Notes under the pieces: generated by a model
What the model saw: only the letters and a program-made list of their open reading frames with translations
Told to the model about the DNA's origin: nothing
The model's database searches: none
Source: Ruegeria atlantica
GTDB lineage: Bacteria; Pseudomonadota; Alphaproteobacteria; Rhodobacterales; Rhodobacteraceae
Length of the DNA: 64,000 nucleotides
Reading direction: 5' to 3'
Assembly: GCF_013033965.1 (NCBI RefSeq)
Contig: NZ_WQFE01000011.1
Span: forward strand, 121,267 to 185,266
Shown here: piece by piece, positions 26,176 to 34,232 of the stretch
How positions within the stretch are numbered: the first letter of the stretch is position 1
Layout of the letters: the number at the start of each line of letters is the position of its first letter
Program-made: the position numbers and the translations under genes

Positions 26176-26624
26176 TCGCCGCCGTCTCCGGCAACGAATT
26201 TGACCAGCAGAGAAATCAGGCTGACGGCACCTTGCGTATCCTCGACCTGATCACCCGCTTCAAAATAGAACGGTGAGCCACCTGGCATAACCTCGACGAA
26301 GTTGCCGCCCAGCAGCCCTTCGGATGATATGACGATTGCGCTGTCATCAGGAACGAGGATGCCGTCGGAGATCGTAAAGGTGGTGTCCGCACGATAGGTT
26401 TCAGGATTCAAATCTACACCGGTCACGGTGCCAATCTTAACGCCTGCAAGGCGCACGTCAGTGCCGACGCCGACCCCTTCCAACGAACGAAAAGATGCGC
26501 CCAGTTCATAGCCGCCACTGCTTTGCGACAGGCCGGTGGACTGACTGGCGTAAACGCCAAAGGCGATGGCACAGGCCAGAACGGCCCCACCGACCAAGAC
26601 TTCGGTTGCATTGTAGCTCGACAT
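26172..26624 (-). CDS. MlaD-like MCE-domain lipid-transport protein
   Basis: A 150-residue protein with one N-terminal membrane helix (about 8-28, EVLVGGAVLACAIAFGVYA) and one MCE domain (YELGASFRSLEGVGVGTDVRLAGVKIGTV, then LLGGNFVEVMPGG). MlaD hexamers in the periplasm pass phospholipids between the membranes. Here no mlaE, mlaF or mlaB gene is adjacent; instead it lies between NDUFA12 and DUF2155 genes, an arrangement common in alphaproteobacteria. ATG 26622-26624 is chosen because the 29 upstream codons would overlap the NDUFA12-type coding region and lack MCE features. Confidence 0.92.
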   Translation of the reverse strand: MSSYNATEVLVGGAVLACAIAFGVYASQSTGLSQSSGGYELGASFRSLEGVGVGTDVRLAGVKIGTVTGVDLNPETYRADTTFTISDGILVPDDSAIVISSEGLLGGNFVEVMPGGSPFYFEAGDQVEDTQGAVSLISLLVKFVAGDGGE

Positions 26625-26637
26625 TGCTCGCCTCGTG

Positions 26638-27021
26638 TTATTCCGGGCTCCAGGCTTCGTAGTCCTTACGCTCGACCGGGTCTGGGCGACGCAAAGACCC
26701 GGCCGGCGCATAGGCCAGCGCGGTGCCTGTCAGATTTTCCTGGTGCGGCTTTTCCCAGGGCTTGTGCTGCAGTGGTTTATCCGTCGGAGGCTCATCCCAG
26801 GTGCGGTGCAGCCAGCCATGCCAGTCCGGATCGACCCGGCTTGCCTCGGCCTCACCATTGAAAATCACCCAGCGTTTGCTGTCGTCGGCAGTGCGGTAGA
26901 ACACGTTGCCTTCGTTGTCTTCACCGACCTTGATACCCTTACGCGATGTGTAAATCTGCGTGTTCAATGTGGCCCCGTTCCACCAGGTTACGGCCCGCAA
27001 AAGACTGTTTAGGATTCCCAT
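26638..27021 (-). CDS. NDUFA12-type NADH:ubiquinone oxidoreductase accessory subunit
   Basis: A 127-residue protein matching the B17.2/NDUFA12 family: an N-terminal [33 protein letters not shown] [40 protein letters not shown] and a Pro-rich tail with [14 protein letters not shown]. This supernumerary complex I subunit is shared by mitochondria and alphaproteobacteria and faces the matrix/cytoplasmic side. It is first of the NDUFA12-mlaD-DUF2155 unit. The complex I core genes are elsewhere. Length and motifs are complete. Confidence 0.95.
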   Translation of the reverse strand: MGILNSLLRAVTWWNGATLNTQIYTSRKGIKVGEDNEGNVFYRTADDSKRWVIFNGEAEASRVDPDWHGWLHRTWDEPPTDKPLQHKPWEKPHQENLTGTALAYAPAGSLRRPDPVERKDYEAWSPE

Positions 27022-27100
27022 CGGCTGCCTCCGGCATTTCTGTACCTGCAGATATGGACCAAAGGCTCGCCAAGGTCCAGTGTCGCAAGGACCGCACCTG

Positions 27101-27463
27101 CTATTCCGGCAGAAAGGCGGTCACTTCGATTTCGATCCGGTATTTCGGATCGATTAATCCGCATTCGATCATTGTCGTCGCTGGGGGATTAGCGCCGAAA
27201 GCCTCACGCAAAATCGGCCAGCAGGGCTCAAACTCGAACCGGTCCGGCAACATATAGGTAACACGCACCACGTCAGCAAAGCTGGCACCCGCGTTGGCAA
27301 GAGCTTTTTCGATTGTACCCAACGCCGAGCGGCATTGTTCGGTAACGTCATCGCCCTGCCCGACTGTACCAGCGACATGAACCCAGCCCCCGGCGACAAC
27401 AGCCCGGCAATAGCCGATCTTTTCTTCGAATTCTCCGCCAGATGAAATCCGTTTGATTGCCAT
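27101..27463 (-). CDS. RidA/YjgF family protein
   Basis: A 120-residue protein of the RidA superfamily with [44 protein letters not shown] and the C-terminal [11 protein letters not shown]. Canonical RidA hydrolyses reactive enamine/imine intermediates made by PLP enzymes. This copy has the shorter, variable active-site region of paralogues, so imine deaminase activity is likely but not assured. It is transcribed in the same direction as clpX but lies beyond the clpX terminator. Confidence 0.92.
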   Translation of the reverse strand: MAIKRISSGGEFEEKIGYCRAVVAGGWVHVAGTVGQGDDVTEQCRSALGTIEKALANAGASFADVVRVTYMLPDRFEFEPCWPILREAFGANPPATTMIECGLIDPKYRIEIEVTAFLPE

Positions 27464-27474
27464 TGTACCCCCAT

Positions 27475-27504
27475 AAGAAAACGGCGCGGTAGAAGCCGCG
27501 CCGT
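27475..27504 (-). terminator. Rho-independent terminator downstream of clpX
   Basis: ACGGCGCGG (27481-27489) and CCGCGCCGT (27496-27504) form a perfect 9-bp GC-rich stem with a 6-base loop. On the minus strand the stem is followed by TTTTCTT; on the plus strand by GTTTTT, so it could work both ways. It lies 21 bases past the clpX stop. Confidence 0.9.
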
Positions 27505-27525
27505 GTTTTTGAATTCCGTCTTGTC

Positions 27526-28791
27526 TTAACCCGCGGACGCAGATTCCGCCGCATCGGCATAGATGATAAGCGGTTGCTTGTCCGACGACACAGCCTCTTC
27601 GTTCACAACTACCTCTGTCACGTTTTTCATGCCTGGCAGTTCGAACATCGTGTCCAGCAGGATATCTTCCAGAATCGAGCGCAATCCGCGTGCACCGGTC
27701 TTGCGTTCAATGGCCTTCTTGGCGATCGACTTGAGCGCATCGTCCGTAAAGGCCAGCTCAGCGTCTTCCAGTTCGAACAAGCGCTGGTATTGCTTGACCA
27801 GAGCGTTCTTGGGCTTGGTCAGAATGGTGACTAGCGCATCTTCGTCCAGATCTTCAAGCGTCGCCAGAACTGGCAGACGACCTACGAATTCCGGAATCAG
27901 ACCGAACCGCAGCAGGTCTTCAGGCTCGAGATCCTTGAAAATCTCGCCCACACCGCGTTCATCATTATCTCGCACGTCGGCACCAAAGCCCATTGCCGAA
28001 CCTTTGCCGCGTTGTGCGATGATCTTATCCAGACCCGCAAACGCACCACCGCAGATGAACAGGATGTTCGTTGTATCCACTTGCAGGAATTCCTGCTGCG
28101 GATGCTTGCGCCCACCTTGCGGCGGAACGCTGGCCACGGTGCCTTCCATCAGTTTCAGCAGCGCTTGCTGTACACCCTCGCCTGACACGTCGCGCGTGAT
28201 CGAGGGGTTTTCGGATTTGCGCGTAATCTTGTCGACCTCGTCAATATAGACGATGCCGCGCTGCGCCCGTTCCACGTTGTATTCGCTGGCCTGCAGCAGC
28301 TTGAGAATGATGTTTTCAACATCCTCACCCACATAACCGGCTTCGGTCAGTGTGGTTGCGTCTGCCATCGTAAACGGAACGTCCAGAATGCGCGCCAGAG
28401 TCTGCGCCAGCAGCGTCTTGCCGCAACCGGTTGGGCCGATCAGCAGGATGTTGGACTTGGCCAGCTCAATATCGCTGCCCGCCTTTTGGGCATGGTTCAG
28501 ACGTTTGTAGTGGTTGTGCACCGCAACTGACAGAACCCGCTTGGCGGTGGCCTGACCAATTACGTAATCGTCCAGAACCTCGCAGATGTCTTTGGGTGTC
28601 GGAACTCCGTCGCTGGACTTCAGGCCGCTGGCCTTGGTCTCTTCGCGGATGATGTCCATACACAGCTCGACGCATTCATCGCAGATGAAAACGGTTGGGC
28701 CGGCAATCAGCTTGCGCACCTCATGCTGGCTCTTGCCGCAGAAGCTGCAATAGAGCGTGTTTTTGCCGTCTCCGCCTGAATTCGTCGCCAT
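27526..28791 (-). CDS. clpX: ATP-dependent Clp protease ATP-binding subunit ClpX
   Basis: A 421-residue AAA+ unfoldase. The N-terminal zinc-binding domain has Cys15, Cys18, Cys37 and Cys40. Walker A GPTGCGKT is at 119-126, Walker [10 protein letters not shown] follows, then the sensor region, a pore/IGF-type loop [12 protein letters not shown] (Met replacing the usual Ile) and [18 protein letters not shown] near the end. It unfolds tagged proteins and feeds them to ClpP, and in alphaproteobacteria degrades CtrA. It is encoded 133 bases downstream of clpP with a terminator between, so it also has its own promoter. All motifs are intact. Confidence 0.99.
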   Translation of the reverse strand: MATNSGGDGKNTLYCSFCGKSQHEVRKLIAGPTVFICDECVELCMDIIREETKASGLKSSDGVPTPKDICEVLDDYVIGQATAKRVLSVAVHNHYKRLNHAQKAGSDIELAKSNILLIGPTGCGKTLLAQTLARILDVPFTMADATTLTEAGYVGEDVENIILKLLQASEYNVERAQRGIVYIDEVDKITRKSENPSITRDVSGEGVQQALLKLMEGTVASVPPQGGRKHPQQEFLQVDTTNILFICGGAFAGLDKIIAQRGKGSAMGFGADVRDNDERGVGEIFKDLEPEDLLRFGLIPEFVGRLPVLATLEDLDEDALVTILTKPKNALVKQYQRLFELEDAELAFTDDALKSIAKKAIERKTGARGLRSILEDILLDTMFELPGMKNVTEVVVNEEAVSSDKQPLIIYADAAESASAG

Positions 28792-28886
28792 GTTCTACCT
28801 TTCGGGCTTCGTCCTAGCGGCCCGTTCCAGACCGCGTTGCCGCGTGTTGGTGCAGCTTAGGCCACCACCGGGGCGGCTACAATCTC

Positions 28887-28918
28887 AAAAATGGTCCCCA
28901 CGCGCGGGACGTGGGGAC
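28887..28918 (-). terminator. Rho-independent terminator downstream of clpP
   Basis: GTCCCCACG (28894-28902) and CGTGGGGAC (28910-28918) make a perfect 9-bp stem with a 7-base loop. On the minus strand it is followed by CATTTTTGAG. It starts 7 bases after the clpP stop and separates clpP from clpX transcription. Confidence 0.9.
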
Positions 28919-28924
28919 AAATTC

Positions 28925-29557
28925 TTAGGCCTCATCGCCATCCATTTTGGCTCGATTTTCGACGATCTCGTCGATGTGACCCCAGTCCTTTGCTTCTTCC
29001 GGGCTCATGAAGTTGTCACGATCCAACGCTTTTTCAACCGCCTTTTTGGTCTGCCCGGTATGACGCACGTAAATGTCATAAAGGCGATCCTTCAGCTTTT
29101 GCGTCTCGGCCGCGTGAATCATGATGTCGCTGGCCTGACCCTGATAGCCCCCGCTGGGCTGGTGCACCATGATCCGGCTGTTGGGCAGCGAAAAGCGCAT
29201 CCCCTTCTCACCACCGGCCAGCAAAACTGAGCCCATCGAGGCCGCCTGACCGATTACCAATGTCGAACATTTCGGCTTGATATACTGCATTGTATCGTAA
29301 ATCGACAAACCGCTGGTGACGACGCCGCCGGGCGAGTTGATATAGATCGAGATTTCTTTGTTCGGGTTCTCAGCCTCAAGATGCAGCAATTGTGCGACGA
29401 CCAGGTGGCTCATCCCGTCATGGATCGGGCCATTGATGAAAATGATCCGCTCTTTCAGAAGGCGCGAGAAAATGTCGTACGCCCGTTCACCCCGGCTGGT
29501 CTGTTCGACGACCATGGGAACGAGCGTATTCATATAGGTATCAACGGGATCGAACAT
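28925..29557 (-). CDS. clpP: ATP-dependent Clp protease proteolytic subunit
   Basis: A 210-residue serine protease with the catalytic triad Ser107 (GQAASMGS), His132 (MVHQPSGG) and Asp181 (DRDNFMS). The handle region [12 protein letters not shown] is intact and the N-terminus [22 protein letters not shown] is the usual axial loop sequence after a short propeptide. Fourteen copies form the protease chamber served by ClpX (next gene) and ClpA. It is the normal length for the family. Its own promoter lies in the stretch up to the divergent arsR-type gene. Confidence 0.99.
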   Translation of the reverse strand: MFDPVDTYMNTLVPMVVEQTSRGERAYDIFSRLLKERIIFINGPIHDGMSHLVVAQLLHLEAENPNKEISIYINSPGGVVTSGLSIYDTMQYIKPKCSTLVIGQAASMGSVLLAGGEKGMRFSLPNSRIMVHQPSGGYQGQASDIMIHAAETQKLKDRLYDIYVRHTGQTKKAVEKALDRDNFMSPEEAKDWGHIDEIVENRAKMDGDEA

Positions 29558-29885
29558 GAGAACCTGCCTGTTTTGCTATGGATCGGGACATTACCCGAAG
29601 AAACGTTACCCGAGTCTTAGTGTCGCCACGGGGGGGCTGCAAGGGGGGCACAACAGATCGCTCTCCAACCGCCTGTTTTAGTTCGTTTGCCTGATCTCGA
29701 TTGCAGAGCCCTAACAGAGTTCAGGAACTGGATTGATGCTCTTGATCATAAGTTCCCCTTTTCCCATCACGCCATTTTGATCCATGCATATGGAAATTCA
29801 TGCTCATAACGTGTAGCAATGCGCACCACTCTAGCGCACCACTCAAAAAAATGTGGCCACCTCAGGGCCCAGAAGGAATACACCA
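29558..29885. promoter_or_regulatory. Divergent clpP/arsR intergenic region with tandem 11-mer
   Basis: There is no gene in these 328 bases. A perfect tandem direct repeat GCGCACCACTC-TA-GCGCACCACTC occupies 29821-29844 (period 13), ending 41 bases before the ArsR-type start. Upstream of it is GCATATGGAAATTCATGC (29787-29804 region), an imperfect palindrome with GCAT/ATGC ends. Either may be an operator for the adjacent regulator. The ribosome-binding site AGAAGGA precedes the ATG at 29886. Confidence 0.5.
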
Positions 29886-30227
29886 ATGGCATTGCCTCAG
29901 ATTTCACCCGACATGACATCTGACGATTTTGATCGTATGGCGGGGAATGCGACCCGCGCATCGAATTTCCTCAAGGCGATCAGTCACGAAGGCCGCTTGA
30001 TGATCCTATGCCATCTGGTATCCGGAGAGAAATCCGTGACCGAACTCGAGGATCTTCTGTCTGCGCGACAGGCAGCGGTTTCGCAGCAGTTATCTCGTCT
30101 TCGTTTGGAAGGTCTGGTGATTCCGCGCCGCGAAGGCAAGGCTATCTATTATCGACTTGCCGACGACAGGCCGCGGCGCATGCTGGAAGTCGTGTACGAA
30201 TTGTTTTGCGACGACAACAAAGACTGA
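29886..30227 (+). CDS. ArsR-family persulfide sensor of the BigR/SqrR type
   Basis: A 113-residue winged-helix regulator. SHEGRLMILCHLVSGEKSVTELEDLL and the recognition helix region SARQAAVSQQLSRLRLEGLV are followed by the wing RREGKAIYYRLAD. Cys42 and Cys108 are the only cysteines and sit where BigR and SqrR form a disulfide or tetrasulfide when persulfides rise, releasing DNA. Canonical metal-binding CxC of ArsR is absent. It is therefore a likely repressor of sulfide-oxidation genes such as the operon at 14.3 kb, which lacks a regulator of its own. AGAAGGA lies at good spacing before the ATG. Confidence 0.9.
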   Translation: MALPQISPDMTSDDFDRMAGNATRASNFLKAISHEGRLMILCHLVSGEKSVTELEDLLSARQAAVSQQLSRLRLEGLVIPRREGKAIYYRLADDRPRRMLEVVYELFCDDNKD

Positions 30228-30441
30228 TTTCGTTCATCATTCCACCGAACCTGACGTGTAGTTCAAGTCAGTCCGACCTGACCATTTCGTCCACAGTATC
30301 GCCATACTCCACCTCGACGGCCAGTGCCGTCTATTGCACCCTCGGGTTTGTGTTTCCACGCTTTTAGCGGACACCGCAAAACACTGGTTCCAGCAAATAA
30401 AAACTGCTACGCCATGTTTGGAAAATCAAATGGAGGTACTG

Positions 30442-30579
30442 ATGATCCGAGCAATTCTGGTAGGGCTGGCACTGTTTTCCCTCGCCGCATGCGAGACAGC
30501 CAAAGGTGCAGGCAAAGATATCGAAAAAGCGGGTGACGCGATTCAGGATGCAGCGACAGACGTCCAGCAGAATATTTAA
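30442..30579 (+). CDS. Entericidin-family small lipoprotein
   Basis: A 45-residue peptide starting MIRAILVGLALFSLAAC, with a lipobox LAAC and mature part ETAKGAGKDIEKAGDAIQDAATDVQQNI, which is the entericidin A/B pattern (CNTxxGxGxDIxxxGxxI). GGAGGT precedes ATG 30442 by the right distance. Entericidins are small envelope lipoproteins, described in E. coli as a toxin/antidote pair; here there is only one copy. The upstream frame to 30334 is noncoding in character. No terminator is seen directly after the gene. Confidence 0.88.
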   Translation: MIRAILVGLALFSLAACETAKGAGKDIEKAGDAIQDAATDVQQNI

Positions 30580-30703
30580 CGCGATTCAGGATGTTGTGAA
30601 TTCTTGGCAATCGCGCACAAGATATGGTTGAAGATTGCAATCAACCAAGCTACACTCTTTGGCACAGGTGCATAGACGCGGCATTGCATTTCTGACACAA
30701 TCT

Positions 30704-30731
30704 CGGGGTTCTTGTGCACACAAGAACCCCG
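30704..30731. repeat. Perfect 28-bp palindrome
   Basis: CGGGGTTCTTGTG (30704-30716) and CACAAGAACCCCG (30719-30731) are exact reverse complements around CA. As RNA this is a 12-13 bp stem. It lies 124 bases after the entericidin stop and is followed by TTCCCATTTG, a poor U-tract, so it may be a terminator or 3' stabilising stem, or a dimer-binding site. Confidence 0.6.
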
Positions 30732-30782
30732 TTCCCATTTGTAGGGGTAGAGTGGCAGCTCTTGGATAACGTGAAAAAGGAA

Positions 30783-30843
30783 AAGGCGTCAGGTGCGCAG
30801 ACGCGGTCCATGCATGTACCCTTGCGGATACTCCTGACGCCTT
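30783..30843. repeat. Long inverted repeat, 11-bp arms
   Basis: AAGGCGTCAGG (30783-30793) and CCTGACGCCTT (30833-30843) are perfect inverted arms 39 bases apart; the interior contains GCATGC-like TGCATG. It could be the closing stem of a small RNA. The next bases are not a U-run, so an end signal is not obvious. Confidence 0.45.
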
Positions 30844-31674
30844 GCCGGGTCGATGCGTCCGAGGGACGCTCCGATCCAGTTGCCCCGACCCTGTTACAGG
30901 TCACGGCTGCTGCATAGCATCCTAAGATGCCCTACAGCGCGCATCGACCTTCTGAGAGTCCGGTCATCTGATCCGGGTCTGACACCCAATTCAGCCGACC
31001 ATCCACCGGTAAGCCTCTGCAAGCAAAAGAAAACCCTAAGACTTTCTTTTATTGCGTCGACCCCCTTGGCCTTTGCGCCCCACCCTGGTTCCTAAGAACC
31101 GTTGCGGTAGTCAAACTGTGACATCCGGGTCATGATCCGACAAGAAAATAGCACTGCAGCATGAGATTTAGACGGGGATAAAGTGTTGATATCCGCCGGG
31201 AGAATTTTGTGGATAACTCCGGAAATCGAAACGCTGCGCGACTTTGAAGACGGAAAACGTTGGATCCGGTGAAATCGCCAGTTTTTTCAGTTTTTCTGCA
31301 CCTGCAAAGGTCGGTTTGCTGTGATTTAAGGGACTTCCGCTGCCTCACAAAGTCGAATCAAGCACGTTCAACCTCGCGTCAACGTGCCCTGGCACAAGCG
31401 GGGAATTGGGGTCAGACGACGCTCAGTCCGCAAGCATAACCGCGCTGAAGGATCGCGAGACCCGAGACTTTCTTTGCCGGGGAACGCCGCAGTCCGACAC
31501 ATTGTGTTCCGGATCCTGTACCTTGCGGCCATTACGCCGCCCGACCCGTCTCCCTCCTGTTGGAGACGCTGTGTCCGTTTATGAGAAGCGTTCCGACCCG
31601 ACCGAGATTACCTACTACTCACCGCAACAGACGTGCGGCCCGTACCCCCTACAGCCGATCGGGCCGGAGACGCT

Positions 31675-32127
31675 TCAGTTCACCTGACGTTCGAGTACAA
31701 CGCTGTACGTTGTCCCGCGACGCAGGCTACGGAAATCCGCATAAATCTTGCCGTCCTGATAGCGCGCATCCACCAGCGCATTCACCCCCACCTGCGGATC
31801 GGCCGAGCTTTCGACGATGCCGATGGTTCCCGATCCATCCAGGCTGATGGTGCCGGTCGCATCAAACACACGCCAATCTGTGCCAGCCTCGGGCCGCCAC
31901 ATGCTGGGCCCCCAAAACAGGTTGTCCTGCTGCTGCTGAATATCCAGCACCCACTCTCCCTGATGAAAACGCGGCGCATCTCCAGTGGCCACCCGGGACG
32001 GCGAGACCTTGGTATAGGTGCCCGTCCAGGCTCCACGCAGATCGGGCGTGGTATCGGCCATCGAGGCCGTGGCAAGGCTAAGGCTTGTGGCCAGAGCGGC
32101 TGCTCCGGCAGTCATATATCTGGTCAT
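31675..32127 (-). CDS. Secreted protein of unknown function
   Basis: A 150-residue protein with a clear Sec signal peptide (MTRYMTAGAAALATSLSLATASMA, cut near residue 24). The mature part, DTTPDLRGAWTGTYTKVSPSR..., continues as a run of beta-strands with GTISLDGSGTIGIVES and ends in RGTTYSVVLERQVN. The DLRGAWTGTY start suggests a small lipocalin- or avidin-like barrel. It contains no cysteine. It is monocistronic on the minus strand, with the gene-poor 1.1 kb beyond its end. I cannot assign a family. Confidence 0.8.
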   Translation of the reverse strand: MTRYMTAGAAALATSLSLATASMADTTPDLRGAWTGTYTKVSPSRVATGDAPRFHQGEWVLDIQQQQDNLFWGPSMWRPEAGTDWRVFDATGTISLDGSGTIGIVESSADPQVGVNALVDARYQDGKIYADFRSLRRGTTYSVVLERQVN

Positions 32128-32273
32128 GGGCTCTCCTCCCGAATGCGACTATTTGGAGTTCAAAAACGAACGTCCTTGCTGTGGCATACAGATTGGGAGG
32201 GGGTGCGTGGGTTACAACTTACCTAAGGGAAACTTCATGAAAGGTTTAGGTCGGCCTTAGATGCGGCGCGCGT

Positions 32274-32594
32274 TCAGGCCCAGGCCAGCGCGGTGCCGAG
32301 GATGACCAAACCGATACCGATGCCCTCGCGATACGAGAAGTTCTCGCCGAACAAACAGAACGAGGCGATGGCGATCAGAACAACCTCGGCCCCCAGAATG
32401 CCGGTATAGATGATGCCCAACCGCTCCTCGCGCAGCGCGGCGAGTTCCAGCGTCGCCCCGGCCAGCAGAGTCGCAACGATCAACAGGCCAAGGCCCACGC
32501 CGGGGAGTTTCCACCAGAACTTCATCGCGATCATGGCCACGGAATAGAGACCCGCCGACCCGAGGGCGATGATGGGGATCATGGATGTGGACAC
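32274..32594 (-). CDS. SMR/DMT-like four-helix membrane transporter
   Basis: A 106-residue protein with four hydrophobic helices spanning nearly its whole length: IIALGSAGLYSVAMIAMKFWW, GLGLLIVATLLAGATLELAAL, IIYTGILGAEVVLIAIASFCLF and EGIGIGLVILGTALAWA. The size and GxGLVILGTALA ending fit the small multidrug resistance or half-EamA type, but the conserved Glu14 of EmrE-type exporters is not present in helix 1; a Glu (LELAAL) lies in helix 2. It may be a 5-TM-like relative acting as a dimer. The substrate is unknown. Confidence 0.82.
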   Translation of the reverse strand: MSTSMIPIIALGSAGLYSVAMIAMKFWWKLPGVGLGLLIVATLLAGATLELAALREERLGIIYTGILGAEVVLIAIASFCLFGENFSYREGIGIGLVILGTALAWA

Positions 32595-32696
32595 CTGCGC
32601 CTCCTGCCGAGGGTTCCATTAGGTCAAGTGTAGCAGGAGGGTGCGATTGGGGCTGTGAGGTGGGTCACAGTGGGTCGATCAACAGAACTGAGGGCA

Positions 32697-32770
32697 GCGC
32701 CGACCCGAGGGGAGGCGCAAACGCGCCGCCCCATGGGGGCGGGTCGGCGCGGCCCGGCGGTGCCGCCGGG
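32697..32770. repeat. GC-rich multi-stem structured element
   Basis: An outer stem GCGCCGACCC (32697-32706)/GGGTCGGCGC (32741-32750) encloses two hairpins: GGCGC-AAAC-GCGCC (714-727 of 32000) and GCCCC-ATG-GGGGC (728-740), a three-way junction. It is followed by CCCGGCGG-TG-CCGCCGGG (32753-32770). All pairs are perfect. It lies 32 bases beyond the stop of the 475-residue gene, so it may end or protect the lepA transcript, or be a repetitive palindromic element. Confidence 0.6.
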
Positions 32771-32801
32771 TAGATGGGTAGATTTGTAAACGTGGCTCAA
32801 G

Positions 32802-34229
32802 TCAGTTCAAACGCCCTTCACCCCCAGCTGGCGATTCCAAAAGCTTCTTTTTGTCATCAGCAAGTTTCAGTTGAACGGAAAACGCTTCCTCGACCCCTTT
32901 AATAAACTCATCGTTGTCCCGAGCTTCTCGAAATATGTTCCAAGTAAAAACATCTGAGTACAATAGAGGCCGATTTGTTTGCCTTGCCGCCGCCACTACT
33001 TTTGGAGCAATCCCTTCATACTCATCTCGCAAACAAGCCAACGCCAGATGGTTTACTTCCGAGGTGTCTGACCAGTCGCGTTTAGATAGAACTCCTTCGA
33101 CTTTTGACTGAGCAGCCGCACCATCCAAACACTTATCAAACTTATAGGACTGCGCCTTGTTAATAAGTAAGTACCCATAAGACCTATCGTTAGGACGACT
33201 TTTTCTGGACAACGAGAAGTCAGCCACTCTTCGAGCCATCTTGGTCAGATCTCGTTCCAGAAAATCGTGAGATGCAGACACGATCTCAGCGTCAGATTCT
33301 GACGGCTTTTGCAGCAGCTTTTGCCATAGAAGGTGAAGAGTGAAAAAACCAACCTGGTAAACTCTTGCAGTTGCTCTTCTCAAATATTTTCGGGTAATGG
33401 AAACTGGTTCATTTAGATCCAACATCTTGTCTTCATCACAGCCCGCATCGCGACAAATTCGAACGTACCTTTTGTTGGCACGACTTCCTGCATGACTGAT
33501 GAGATGACGTCGTTGACAAACCTCAACAAACTCAGAGATTAGCTTCTCATTACTGAGCAGGTTCACATTAAACTTATCACCGATCTTTTTTAGGATTTCT
33601 TGATGACTTTCCCCATGCAGGAAGTCCTCAACCTTTTTAGAAACGAATTCTTCTTTGAGTTCTTCCAAAGTATCAAAATCGCCGAAATCGCTTGATTTGA
33701 TAGTCAACTCTCCACCCAAGAATGCTTCGGGCCTGACCTTTGCAACAAGACTAATTAACTCTAACATTAGTGCTTCATATTCTGCGAGCAAAGCAGTTAG
33801 AGCTGACCGCTTAATGACCAGAGCCGTATCCAAGATGCTCGTCCCCTCGGCCATTTTTTTGGTTACGCGAGCGGCCTCTCTTAGATGTATCGAATAGACT
33901 TCCTTGGTCTCTTCACCTTCCTCCGATACCGTTTTGTCGACGGCAAGTTCTTGGACGAACTTCAAGAAGTCGTTGTCCATCTGATGGTCTGCAACAAATG
34001 TCCCAATCTCTGAGATCATCGGAACCACTTCGAAGAAACCGATAGCTGTATTAGTCCACTCGTCAGACAGTCTCGCGAATTGCAAAGAGACCTCGTCTAT
34101 CAAATCTGACTGGTCGCTTTCGATTTCGGTGATTTCTTCGGAATGGTGATCATCAAAATCTATCCGAAAAGAAGTTCTTTCTTCGCCTTTTCTTACAAGG
34201 ATAACTCGAAAAAATTCGTCGTTCAGCAA
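32802..34229 (-). CDS. Unknown protein with HEPN-like motif, coupled to lepA
   Basis: A 475-residue, mostly helical soluble protein. The first about 60 residues are acidic. Residues 235-255 read EFVEVCQRRHLISHAGSRANKRYV, resembling the RxxxxH core (Arg241, His246) and following segment of HEPN domains in the Apea/abortive-infection group. The rest has no named domain. The start is TTG 34227-34229, three bases after the lepA stop, with GGA seven bases upstream, suggesting reinitiation from lepA. Its DNA is visibly richer in A and T than its neighbours, which points to acquisition. A defence or RNA-related role is a guess. Confidence 0.78.
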   Translation of the reverse strand: MLNDEFFRVILVRKGEERTSFRIDFDDHHSEEITEIESDQSDLIDEVSLQFARLSDEWTNTAIGFFEVVPMISEIGTFVADHQMDNDFLKFVQELAVDKTVSEEGEETKEVYSIHLREAARVTKKMAEGTSILDTALVIKRSALTALLAEYEALMLELISLVAKVRPEAFLGGELTIKSSDFGDFDTLEELKEEFVSKKVEDFLHGESHQEILKKIGDKFNVNLLSNEKLISEFVEVCQRRHLISHAGSRANKRYVRICRDAGCDEDKMLDLNEPVSITRKYLRRATARVYQVGFFTLHLLWQKLLQKPSESDAEIVSASHDFLERDLTKMARRVADFSLSRKSRPNDRSYGYLLINKAQSYKFDKCLDGAAAQSKVEGVLSKRDWSDTSEVNHLALACLRDEYEGIAPKVVAAARQTNRPLLYSDVFTWNIFREARDNDEFIKGVEEAFSVQLKLADDKKKLLESPAGGEGRLN

Positions 34230-34232
34230 GGT

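Larger units (their letters stand above)
30580..31674. other. 1.1-kb stretch without a recognisable gene
   Basis: Short frames exist on both strands, but none has a ribosome-binding site, domain or plausible composition. What it holds: two strong inverted repeats (annotated separately at 30704-30731 and 30783-30843), a GGTTC-CTAA-GAACC hairpin near 31090, one consensus DnaA box TGTGGATAA near 31209, an AT-rich segment 31130-31330 and the stem CGTCTCC (31547-31553)/GGAGACG (31562-31568). It may encode one or more structured RNAs or be decayed sequence. No tmRNA, 6S, SRP or RNase P signature was found. Confidence 0.5.

Noticed and set aside
30580..31674. Possible replication origin
   Set aside because: Only one consensus DnaA box and no cluster, and no dnaA, hemE or parAB genes nearby.
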